From NCBI GenBank assembly GCA_002733995.1, contig NVXR01000013.1:21211-85210 (forward strand): a stretch of 64,000 bases of DNA, written 5' to 3'. Both the position numbers and the translations under genes were made by a program. Under the pieces are notes generated by a model. It did no database searches. It was not told the DNA's origin and worked only from the letters and a program-made list of their open reading frames with translations. Below are positions 7,896 to 14,931 of this stretch, in pieces; the stretch's first letter is position 1, and each line of letters starts with the position of its first letter. This stretch comes from Desulfotalea sp. GTDB taxonomy: Bacteria > Desulfobacterota > Desulfobulbia > Desulfobulbales > Desulfocapsaceae.

Positions 7896-8578
7896 TACAT
7901 TCCCAGCCCCTCTTCAACGGCACCATCACAAAGATGAATAATTCGTCCAGCACGGGCGGCAAGGGAATGGCTATGGGTGGCAATCACCAGGGTCGTGTTG
8001 AGTTCTGCGTTGAGCTTACAGAGCAGCTCAACAATCCCTTCACTATTTTCGGAATCGAGATTACCCGTTGGTTCATCTGCAAAGACGATTTTAGGCTCAT
8101 TGATAAGAGCGCGACAAATAGCCACCCTCTGTTGTTCCCCACCCGACATCTGCGAGGGAAAATTGCCAGCACGGTGGCTGAGCCCTACTTTTGCAAGAAG
8201 TTCCCGCGCTTTTTCCCGTGCCATCTTATCCTTTCGGAGTTCCGCCGGAAACTGTATATTTTCAACAGCACTAAGAGAAGGGATAAGATGAAAGGCCTGA
8301 AAAACAAAGCCAACAAGTTCATTTCTAATAGGAGCCAACTGATCTTCAGAAAATGAAGTTATATCCATTGAGCAAAGCTCAATACGTCCACTATCCGGCT
8401 TATCCAGTCCAGAAAGCACGCTGAGCAGGGTAGATTTACCGCTACCACTACTCCCCGCAACAACAACAAATTCGCCGACAGCAACAGACAAGGATATATC
8501 GTTTAAGACGTGAACACGCCGACCTCCGAGGGTGAAGTGTTTCGATATTTTGTCCGCTTGTATAATATGGGCAACCAT
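7895..8578 (-). CDS. ybbA: ABC transporter ATP-binding protein, YbbA/LolD-like
   Basis: A 227-residue ATPase with Walker A GSSGSGKST, Q-loop VFQAFHLIPSL, signature MSGGEQQRVAICRAL, Walker B IVFADEPTGNLD and H-loop ATHS. The Q-loop and signature wording are those of the LolD/MacB/YbbA subgroup that partners FtsX-like permeases. It is the first gene of the minus-strand unit ybbA-ybbP-tesA-like-activator. The 253-bp gap to tenA is a divergent promoter region. Confidence 0.92.
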   Translation of the reverse strand: MVAHIIQADKISKHFTLGGRRVHVLNDISLSVAVGEFVVVAGSSGSGKSTLLSVLSGLDKPDSGRIELCSMDITSFSEDQLAPIRNELVGFVFQAFHLIPSLSAVENIQFPAELRKDKMAREKARELLAKVGLSHRAGNFPSQMSGGEQQRVAICRALINEPKIVFADEPTGNLDSENSEGIVELLCKLNAELNTTLVIATHSHSLAARAGRIIHLCDGAVEEGLGM

Positions 8579-8784
8579 AATTCAATCCGTTCCATTTTCG
8601 TAGCTGTGCAAACAGCCCTCCAGTAGCGCTTAAACCCCCGTCTACACCTGCTTATCAGAACCACCGACGGAGACCACAATGCACGCAACTGTCCTGCTGT
8701 CAAAGAGTTACCTGTTTTCTAGATTATAGATAGCAACAGACTACTATAAGACCTGTTAAGAGAAACAAAAGGGGAGTATAGTAA

Positions 8785-8814
8785 ATGACAATTTTCTCAT
8801 CAATATCAACATAG
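8785..8814 (+). CDS. nine-codon mini-ORF, possible leader peptide upstream of tenA
   Basis: An ATG at 8785 follows a strong GGGGAG ribosome-binding site at eight-base spacing. It opens a frame coding MTIFSSIST and stopping with TAG at 8812-8814, 17 bases before the tenA start. tenA has its own AAGGA site. A leader peptide or translational-coupling device is possible. There is no TPP-riboswitch-like sequence in the gap. This is inference from a good ribosome-binding site only. Confidence 0.35.
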   Translation: MTIFSSIST

Positions 8815-8831
8815 CACAAAAGGAAAAAGCC

Positions 8832-9524
8832 ATGGGCAAGACGCTGGAATCAAGCGCATCAGGTACTCTGTTTACAGAACTAAAAGGACGATGCGCAAAA
8901 CAGTGGGACGCATATTGCAACCATGAATTTGTAAGCCGTATAGGCGATGGAAGCTTGCCCCATAAATGTTTCCGCCACTACCTCATGCAAGACTATCTCT
9001 TTCTTATCCACTTTTCGAGGGCCTGGGCCCTGGCTGTGTATAAATCCGAGACTCTAACAGACATGCGTGCAGCCGCATCGACACTCAATGCGCATCTCAA
9101 TCTAGAGATGGAGCTCCACGTCAAATACTGTGCAGACTGGGGGATTACAGAACAAGAGTTGGAACAGACGGATGAGGCGAACGCCAACATGGCCTATACC
9201 CGCTACGTCCTTGAGCGTGGCCTTGCAGGAGACATTCTAGACCTACATGTGGCCCTTGCCCCCTGTGTTATCGGTTATGCTGTTATTTGCAAACAGCTTA
9301 TGGCAGCACCGAGTACCAAGCTTGAAGGCAACCCATACAAGGACTGGATTAAAATGTACGCAGGAGAAGAATATCAAGCCGTCGCCAACAGTGCCGCACA
9401 ACACCTGGACATTCTCGCCTCCTCTCGCATGGGAGCAAGTCGTATAGACAGCCTAAGCAAAACATTTAAGCAGGCAACAACGCTTGAGATAGGTTTTTGG
9501 GAAATGGGCTTACACCTACTCTGA
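8832..9524 (+). CDS. tenA: TenA-family aminopyrimidine aminohydrolase (thiaminase II)
   Basis: A 230-residue all-helical TenA protein. The conserved aspartate is in QDYLFL, the catalytic cysteine in ALAPCVIGYA (about residue 144) and the C-terminal catalytic glutamate in LEIGFWEMG (about 224). TenA hydrolyses formyl-aminopyrimidine or base-degraded thiamin to hydroxymethylpyrimidine for salvage into thiamin synthesis in the cytosol. No other thi gene is near. It stands alone on the plus strand, convergent with napGH. Its length is normal for the family. Confidence 0.93.
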   Translation: MGKTLESSASGTLFTELKGRCAKQWDAYCNHEFVSRIGDGSLPHKCFRHYLMQDYLFLIHFSRAWALAVYKSETLTDMRAAASTLNAHLNLEMELHVKYCADWGITEQELEQTDEANANMAYTRYVLERGLAGDILDLHVALAPCVIGYAVICKQLMAAPSTKLEGNPYKDWIKMYAGEEYQAVANSAAQHLDILASSRMGASRIDSLSKTFKQATTLEIGFWEMGLHLL

Positions 9525-9538
9525 TCGCCAAGAGTCGC

Positions 9539-9575
9539 AAGTGGTGTAACTAGGGCACAGAGTTGCACTACTTTT
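9539..9575 (+). terminator. terminator between tenA and napH
   Basis: AAGTGGTGTAACT (9539-9551) pairs with AGTTGCACTACTT (9561-9573), eleven of thirteen bases, around a nine-base loop. A T-run follows on the plus strand and overlaps the 3' end of napH. It would stop tenA transcription. Confidence 0.55.
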
Positions 9576-10413
9576 TCTTCCAGGAAAACCCCAGGGCGTC
9601 AAAGCGGCAACTATCTACACACTCGCCACAATTCCAGCAATATGCGCTTTCTCCTTCTCCCTTTTGCGGATTAAGGCCCATGGGGCAAACTCGAATACAG
9701 CGGCCACATTCGGTACAGTTTGCACTCTTGGCTGTCACCTGAAGGCTTCTTTTTCTTCCGATAAAGGCAAGCAAAGCACCCAAGGGACAGAAACTGCGAC
9801 AAAAAAACCTACGGGTAAGAAGCTCCAAGCAGAGGATTAATACAAGAACCACACCTTCAAAGGCAAATGTCTTAAAAAATACCAGCATCATCATCTCCCT
9901 CCCCACAAGCCCAGGAGGCGAAAGAACAACAAAGACTGGTGCCCCCAAAACCATGCTAAGAAGCAGTTCTGCGATAAGAGTGAACCAGAGAACACTTTTC
10001 GCGACCAAAATAGTGTTACGAATATATTTTTTACCAGTAAAAGCCTTTCTCAACCGATCAAAAATCTCAAGAATAAAGGTGACAGGACACAACCAGGAAC
10101 AAAAGACCCTGCCAAGAAACAAGGCAATCAGAAGCGGAGGGAGCATGCCTATAATGGCAGGCCAATACAAGGATTTACTCAGCAGAATACTTTCAAGCCC
10201 CTCCAGGGGAGAAACAAACCAAAGCCTGCCAATCCCGAGGGACTGATACCACCCCTGGACAAAGTTTTGCTGCAAATAATAGTTAACAAATGGCGTAACA
10301 AGAAGTAGCAGAAAAGCTGTGCCCAAAACTACCAATCGATAGCGCCCATAGTGGGAGCCTTTATTTTTCTGGTTTGGGAGATCATCTTCTGCAAGCCTCC
10401 CAAGACCAATCAT
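9568..10413 (-). CDS. napH: NapH-type polytopic 4Fe-4S quinol dehydrogenase subunit
   Basis: A 281-residue membrane protein with four to five hydrophobic segments. The characteristic CSWLCP and CRSFCP motifs face the membrane domain. Two C-terminal ferredoxin motifs follow (CTECGRCIRVCP and CWNCGECVDSC). NapH takes electrons from quinol and passes them to the periplasmic NapG. The start overlaps the napG stop as ATGA. No periplasmic reductase gene (napA, napB, napD) is adjacent, so the electron acceptor of this pair is not known from the window. Confidence 0.85.
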   Translation of the reverse strand: MIGLGRLAEDDLPNQKNKGSHYGRYRLVVLGTAFLLLLVTPFVNYYLQQNFVQGWYQSLGIGRLWFVSPLEGLESILLSKSLYWPAIIGMLPPLLIALFLGRVFCSWLCPVTFILEIFDRLRKAFTGKKYIRNTILVAKSVLWFTLIAELLLSMVLGAPVFVVLSPPGLVGREMMMLVFFKTFAFEGVVLVLILCLELLTRRFFCRSFCPLGALLAFIGRKRSLQVTAKSANCTECGRCIRVCPMGLNPQKGEGESAYCWNCGECVDSCRFDALGFSWKKK

Positions 10414-11015
10414 CGAGTCACCTTTTCTCTCGCATAGAGAGGCTCAATATTAATTGCCTTGCTCCCATCAGCTGCCGTTACAGGACAGGCATAGGTACAC
10501 AATCCACACCCCGTACATGCCGATTGATCCACCACTGGACGTAGTTGATCAAGCCGTATGGCCTTTTCTGCAAAAGGACATTTATCGTAGCAGGTTCGAC
10601 ACATGACCTTCCCCACCCAAGCCGCACAATAAAATGTATTAATTACCGCAAGCCCCATTCTGACTTCAGTCTGCTTGATCCGCTGCAGACTTCCTGTTGG
10701 GCAAACATCAACGCATTTCATACAGAGATAACAGGGAATATTTTCCACCTCAATGAGGGGTGTGCCTGCATGGATTCCTGCACGAATATCCAACAGTGTT
10801 ATTGAGCGATAGGGACAGACCTCGACACAGCGACCGCAACGAATGCATTTGGCAGGAAATAGTTCTTCAGGAACAGCCCCGGGAGGCCGTAATCGATTGG
10901 TTGTAACAGGTGATTTCAGTATGGATGCGGCGAGGGGTTTTGTGAGTAAAGGCAACAACGGTAAACAGGCAGTTCCTCCACCAAGCAGTTGTAGAAATGT
11001 TCTCCGTTTCACCAA
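10410..11015 (-). CDS. napG: NapG-type periplasmic ferredoxin, Tat substrate
   Basis: A 201-residue protein with a twin-arginine signal (KRRTFLQLLGGG followed by a hydrophobic stretch). Four [4Fe-4S] motifs follow: CIRCGRCVEVCP, CYLCMKCVDVCP, CRTCYDKCP and CTGCGLCTYACP. This is the NapG/MauM pattern. It forms a quinol-oxidising module with the coupled napH. Upstream (11016-11500) is about 480 bp of AT-rich sequence in which I see no gene or clear promoter. Confidence 0.86.
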   Translation of the reverse strand: MVKRRTFLQLLGGGTACLPLLPLLTKPLAASILKSPVTTNRLRPPGAVPEELFPAKCIRCGRCVEVCPYRSITLLDIRAGIHAGTPLIEVENIPCYLCMKCVDVCPTGSLQRIKQTEVRMGLAVINTFYCAAWVGKVMCRTCYDKCPFAEKAIRLDQLRPVVDQSACTGCGLCTYACPVTAADGSKAINIEPLYAREKVTR

Positions 11016-11500
11016 ATCTCCTCAATAGGCCGCCTTTAGTGGATAACGTTCAGAGCAGAATCTTCAGATTCCCTGGATTTTAGGAAATTGCTACGTTTGA
11101 TATCCTATCATTTTGGGGTCACAAGACACAACAACAATAATAGAAAGGTGACTATTCAGGCATCAGTTACATATGCTATCCTCTTAGCTAAACTGTCAAA
11201 AAAACAGAATATTTTGTAATGTTTCAGCACCACTTCAACGATAGCCATTACCCACTTCCCAGATAACGATCGAATGCTCCATTCATCCCAATTAAACAGA
11301 TTTTCAACAATGAGAAACAGCTACAGACAATGATTCATCCCATATTGGAGAGCCACCTGAAGAGTTGCGGTAATTTTGTACTTACCATACTGCTACATTT
11401 AGATTTATTTTTATTTGCCAGAACACCTGCAGTAAAACACTAATTATAGGTTGGGTACGTAATTATTGAAAAGTGAATTTGAAATGTTCAACTGATATGT

Positions 11501-11535
11501 AAAAGTATTGCTGCGTGATAAACAGCAATACTTTT
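11501..11535 (-). terminator. intrinsic terminator of the H-NS-like gene
   Basis: A perfect 13-base stem (AAAAGTATTGCTG/CAGCAATACTTTT) with a nine-base loop lies 36 bp beyond the stop of the H-NS-like gene. The stem ends in A4 and T4, so it could work in either direction. Confidence 0.8.
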
Positions 11536-11570
11536 CGTATTGACAATCTTTAACGAAGATAAAAAACCGT

Positions 11571-11969
11571 TTAAACGTCAATAAGGAATGTTTCCATTTC
11601 CTCACCCTGTTCTATACGATTTTTAAACAGGTTTGGCATACGTCCCTGTCCCGTCCAGGTAATACGATCTCCGGCTTCATTGTAGATTTCATATTTCGGT
11701 GCTCGCGGCACTCTTTTTCCGGTCCTCGCGGTTCGAGAAGACTGAAGTTCGCTGAGCTCAATTCCATCGGCGGCAAGCATCTCTCGATAACTATTTATCT
11801 TCTCCTGATGCTCGGCCTCTCCTTTACGAAGTTCTTCAACCTCAAGAGTTCTTTCTTCAATTATCTTATCTAATTTTTGTTTTACTTCTTCCAACTGACC
11901 AACACTCAAATTCTTAACACTACTTTTAAAACGTCTTGCGTGACAGAGTATAGCTACAAACTCATTCAT
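11571..11969 (-). CDS. H-NS-family nucleoid-associated protein
   Basis: A 132-residue protein with an N-terminal coiled-coil oligomerisation region (residues about 20-75, rich in Leu/Glu/Lys heptads). The C-terminal DNA-binding domain contains TWTGQGRMPN, close to the H-NS AT-hook-like consensus TWTGQGRxP. H-NS proteins bind AT-rich DNA and silence acquired genes. It is monocistronic, with its own terminator and a 497-bp AT-rich upstream gap shared with the divergent sigma-54 activator gene. Confidence 0.88.
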   Translation of the reverse strand: MNEFVAILCHARRFKSSVKNLSVGQLEEVKQKLDKIIEERTLEVEELRKGEAEHQEKINSYREMLAADGIELSELQSSRTARTGKRVPRAPKYEIYNEAGDRITWTGQGRMPNLFKNRIEQGEEMETFLIDV

Positions 11970-12233
11970 GGGTATTCCTAGTCTAATGGTTAATAATAAT
12001 AAAGATGAACGAATACATATATTTTAAAATCGTTTGCATTAATTGTCTACTTATATTTCATATTTCGCAGTTCCAAAACGGCCCATGACATATATTCACA
12101 AAATGAATGGACGAAATATCCCCGCGAATATCTCCACATAGTTGTTATATATTTGCCCCGGCAACATCACCTGACGTAGTTTATAACTTTAAGATGGTGT
12201 ATCAATCACAGTTTTCATTCCCCTGAGCATTCT

Positions 12234-12289
12234 ATTCATTGTTCAATGAATTTCTTTCATAAAATTAATTGAGGATTTAAATAATCCTC
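12234..12289. promoter_or_regulatory. two dyads in the H-NS/activator divergent region
   Basis: ATTCATTG-TT-CAATGAAT (12234-12251) and GAGGATT-N5-AATCCTC (12271-12289) are perfect-arm inverted repeats 20 bp apart. They lie between the divergent H-NS-like gene and sigma-54 activator gene. They may be operators. I cannot assign a regulator. Confidence 0.4.
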
Positions 12290-12404
12290 CGTTAACAGGA
12301 AGTAAGCCTGAATGCGTATACTGCACAGATTCTATTTTCATGTCAAAAACATCTTTAAATAATATGTAAGGCAGGTATCAACATATTGACAAAACACGAA
12401 AGGA

Positions 12405-12422
12405 TATGCACTCTTGCACTTA
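12405..12422 (+). promoter_or_regulatory. copy 1 of an 18-bp motif upstream of the second sigma-54 activator
   Basis: TATGCACTCTTGCACTTA starts 62 bp upstream of the activator start. It matches 15 of 18 positions with the copy at 13855-13872 upstream of the stress-protein gene. Both contain the dyad TGCA-N4-TGCA. Autoregulation by the encoded activator is the simplest reading. Confidence 0.55.
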
Positions 12423-12466
12423 TCAATTGACCACCAACCACTCCCCCAAATCCATGGACCAAGCAG

Positions 12467-13852
12467 ATGCCATTTCAAAATATATTACCCAGTGTAGATG
12501 TAAACGATTTTGCAAAAATGATTTTAAAGCATGGTACAGATGGCATATTGCTCACTGATTCCACCGGCCTTGTTGTTGCCATGAATGCAAGTTACAGCAG
12601 ACTTTTTCAAATCCCTGCCTCTGAAGTCCTTGGATGCAACGTGCTGGAGCTTGTAAAACAAGGCGCCTGGTCGCCCAACCTGTTTCAACGGGTGGCGCAA
12701 AAGAAGAAGACCCTCTCCGTTATCCAGACCACTCGCCAGGGAACGTCTATCCTGTCAACCGGTACACCAATTTTTGACGACGACGGAGAAATACGCTATG
12801 TGCTGTTTAATGACAGGGACATGTCACTCCAGTCAGTACTGGAAAATGACTCAAACAGATCTGTTGAGCTTGCGATCCAGGCGGATGCAAAAGATGAACA
12901 CTTAGTCGCCGCAACCCAGCAGTACACCCTGAATGGTATTGTTGTAAAAAGCAATATCATGAAAAAGCAACTCAACCTCGCCCTACAAGTCGCAAAATTT
13001 CCAATTCCTGTGCTTCTTACGGGTGAGTCCGGAGTTGGTAAAACGATGTTTGCCCGGTTTATTCACGACCAATCACCCCGACGAGAGGGACCGTTCATCG
13101 CTATCAACTGTGGCGCTATTCCCGACCAGCTCGTGGAATCAGAACTTTTTGGACACACCGGTGGAGCTTTTACCGGGGCCACTGTCGGCGGAAAAAAAGG
13201 GCGCATTCTTGCCGCTGACGGCGGCACCCTATTCCTCGATGAAATTAGTGAACTCCCCTACATTCTCCAGGTCAAACTTCTACAATTTTTAGAGACAAAT
13301 CAGATCTATCCTGTAGGGGGAACAACTCCAATCACCATCAACTGCACAGTGATTGCGGCGACCAACAGATGTCTCGCCACCATGATGGCCAATAAGATGT
13401 TTAGAAATGATCTGTACTACCGGCTCAACGGCATGCCTATTCAGCTGCCACCTCTACGTGAGAGGCCCGAGGAAATCCCGCCACTTGCCCGTTTCTTTTT
13501 AGAACAATACACAACTCGCTTTGGCCTCCAGGCATCCTTAACAACTGAGGCCTTTAACGAATTGGAGAAACTACCATTTAGCGGTAATGTCCGGGAACTA
13601 TCTCATCTTATACAGCGCCTCATAATAGTTACAGGTGGCGGTGAAATCAGGGGTGAACATGTCCGAGAATGGGCCAAAATCGCCGTACAACCCGAAATAA
13701 CACCGCAACCACACTATTCCGGCACCCTCAGCGAGCAAGTAGCCCAATTTGAACGGCATATTATCAGGCAAACAATCCAGCGATGCAGGAGCCAGGCGGA
13801 AGCGGCAAAGGTTTTGGGTGTGCACCAATCCACCCTATCGCGAAAACTCTAG
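12467..13852 (+). CDS. sigma-54-dependent activator (PAS-AAA+-Fis)
   Basis: A 461-residue enhancer-binding protein. A PAS-like sensor covers about residues 15-120. Walker A GESGVGKT is at 186-193, the sigma-54 contact loop GAFTGA at 233-238 and Walker B GGTLFLDEI at 252-260. The protein ends immediately after the recognition helix of the Fis HTH (QSTLSRKL), which is shorter than usual but apparently complete. There is no receiver domain. The gene is followed at once by a palindromic site and a near-perfect -24/-12 promoter driving a universal stress protein gene, its most likely target. Confidence 0.9.
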   Translation: MPFQNILPSVDVNDFAKMILKHGTDGILLTDSTGLVVAMNASYSRLFQIPASEVLGCNVLELVKQGAWSPNLFQRVAQKKKTLSVIQTTRQGTSILSTGTPIFDDDGEIRYVLFNDRDMSLQSVLENDSNRSVELAIQADAKDEHLVAATQQYTLNGIVVKSNIMKKQLNLALQVAKFPIPVLLTGESGVGKTMFARFIHDQSPRREGPFIAINCGAIPDQLVESELFGHTGGAFTGATVGGKKGRILAADGGTLFLDEISELPYILQVKLLQFLETNQIYPVGGTTPITINCTVIAATNRCLATMMANKMFRNDLYYRLNGMPIQLPPLRERPEEIPPLARFFLEQYTTRFGLQASLTTEAFNELEKLPFSGNVRELSHLIQRLIIVTGGGEIRGEHVREWAKIAVQPEITPQPHYSGTLSEQVAQFERHIIRQTIQRCRSQAEAAKVLGVHQSTLSRKL

Positions 13853-13853
13853 C

Positions 13854-13881
13854 TTATGCATTCTTGCATTAAAATGCATAA
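13854..13881 (+). promoter_or_regulatory. activator-binding palindrome (copy 2 of the 18-bp motif)
   Basis: TTATGCAT (13854-13861) and ATGCATAA (13874-13881) form a perfect inverted repeat with a 12-bp spacer. TATGCATTCTTGCATTAA (13855-13872) is the second copy of the motif at 12405-12422. It lies about 60-90 bp upstream of the -24 box, as expected of a sigma-54 upstream activating sequence. Confidence 0.62.
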
Positions 13882-13941
13882 ACGCAACACCAGCGGTCCG
13901 CACTCAACATATAAACACAAGGAATTACGTGTTTTTCCATT

Positions 13942-13958
13942 TTGGCACGCTCTTTGCT
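13942..13958 (+). promoter_or_regulatory. sigma-54 (-24/-12) promoter of the stress-protein gene
   Basis: TTGGCACGCTCTTTGCT matches the consensus TTGGCACG-N4-TTGCT with GG and GC exactly ten bases apart. The start codon of the downstream gene lies 55 bp beyond, leaving room for a short leader. Confidence 0.88.
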
Positions 13959-14012
13959 ATTAAACTAATATCCAGTAGTAGATATTTATTTTAGATAAGA
14001 CAAGGAGCCGCC

Positions 14013-14627
14013 ATGGACCAGAACAATACTCATCAACCATCACAGAACAAAGTAACACCTGCAAACCGCATTAGAAGAATTTTATACGCAACAGACCTGA
14101 CAACCACAGCGCCCAAGGTATACCAGTATGTTCTCTATCTGGCAAAACAGTTTAATGCAGAAATAAATTGTTTACATGTCGTCAATAAATATTCCCAAGA
14201 TGCAAACCTTACCCTCGCAACGTATTTTTCAAAAGAGATGCAACAAGAAATACTCCAGCGAGAAACCAAGGATAAGCTACAGGAAATGCACAGTAGAAAT
14301 CACTGTACCTTCATTCGACAAAAACTTGGTTTGGAAGATGGCCTGTGCCCCGACGAACTGGGCCTAACAATTAATGACAAGGTCGTCTACGGTAATGTTG
14401 AAGAACAGATTCTAAAATATTCGATTTCCATGGATTGCGATCTTATCGTTATGGGCGCCCATGAAAAATCTCTATTTACCTTCACAACCACCCTATCCAA
14501 AAACATTATGAAACGATCTAAGGTACCTGTTACTGTTGTACCTATTGCAGGGGAAAGAAAAGAGTATTTAGGTGGCATTCTGCCATCCTTCCTACCTCAA
14601 TTCCATGGGGCCCGCTGCAAGGGATAA
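14013..14627 (+). CDS. universal stress protein (UspA family)
   Basis: A 204-residue protein with an AAGGAG ribosome-binding site. The Usp fold shows in RILYATDLT at strand 1, INCLHVV, and the C-terminal DLIVMGAHEKS followed by VPVTVVP. The ATP-binding glycine motif (G-x2-G-x9-G-S) is not clearly present: the segment reads MGAHEKSLFTFTTTLSKNI, so this is more like the non-nucleotide-binding UspA type. It has an extra C-terminal tail of about 25 residues. It is expressed from a sigma-54 promoter next to a dedicated activator, unusual for a Usp gene. Confidence 0.87.
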   Translation: MDQNNTHQPSQNKVTPANRIRRILYATDLTTTAPKVYQYVLYLAKQFNAEINCLHVVNKYSQDANLTLATYFSKEMQQEILQRETKDKLQEMHSRNHCTFIRQKLGLEDGLCPDELGLTINDKVVYGNVEEQILKYSISMDCDLIVMGAHEKSLFTFTTTLSKNIMKRSKVPVTVVPIAGERKEYLGGILPSFLPQFHGARCKG

Positions 14628-14660
14628 AAGCCTCGACCACTAAAGATTCTGCTTAATTTT

Positions 14661-14696
14661 GGCTCTGTGTTACATCACCAAATGTGATACAGAGCC
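14661..14696. terminator. hairpin downstream of the stress-protein gene
   Basis: GGCTCTGT/ACAGAGCC pair (8 bp) with an inner ATCAC/GTGAT stem, 34 bp after the stop codon. There is no T-run on the plus strand, so termination is likely but not certain. The remaining gap to 14932 shows no convincing gene. Confidence 0.45.
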
Positions 14697-14931
14697 ATAC
14701 GCCTGACACGCATATTCCGTACACAAAGCCAGCCATCCTCCCCCACTGCATCTCTAAATGAAGGTACGCAGGAACGTCCTTTTCCCCTTCCCATAGGGGA
14801 TTTTCGCAACGTATGTCTCCCCTACTGTACTGACAATTTTTTAAATTTTCAGTGACATCCGCCTGCCATTTGCTTATCCTTGACAACGGCATGGAACAAT
14901 AATTATTTTCTTTACTTAACCGGGACGTCAT

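Noticed and set aside
8579..8831. TPP riboswitch upstream of tenA
   Set aside because: The conserved THI-box segments (CTGAGA and the ACC-TGATC part) are not present.
14653..14931. 92-codon minus-strand frame upstream of mdlA
   Set aside because: It covers a hairpin and the mdlA leader, with no ribosome-binding site and no family likeness.
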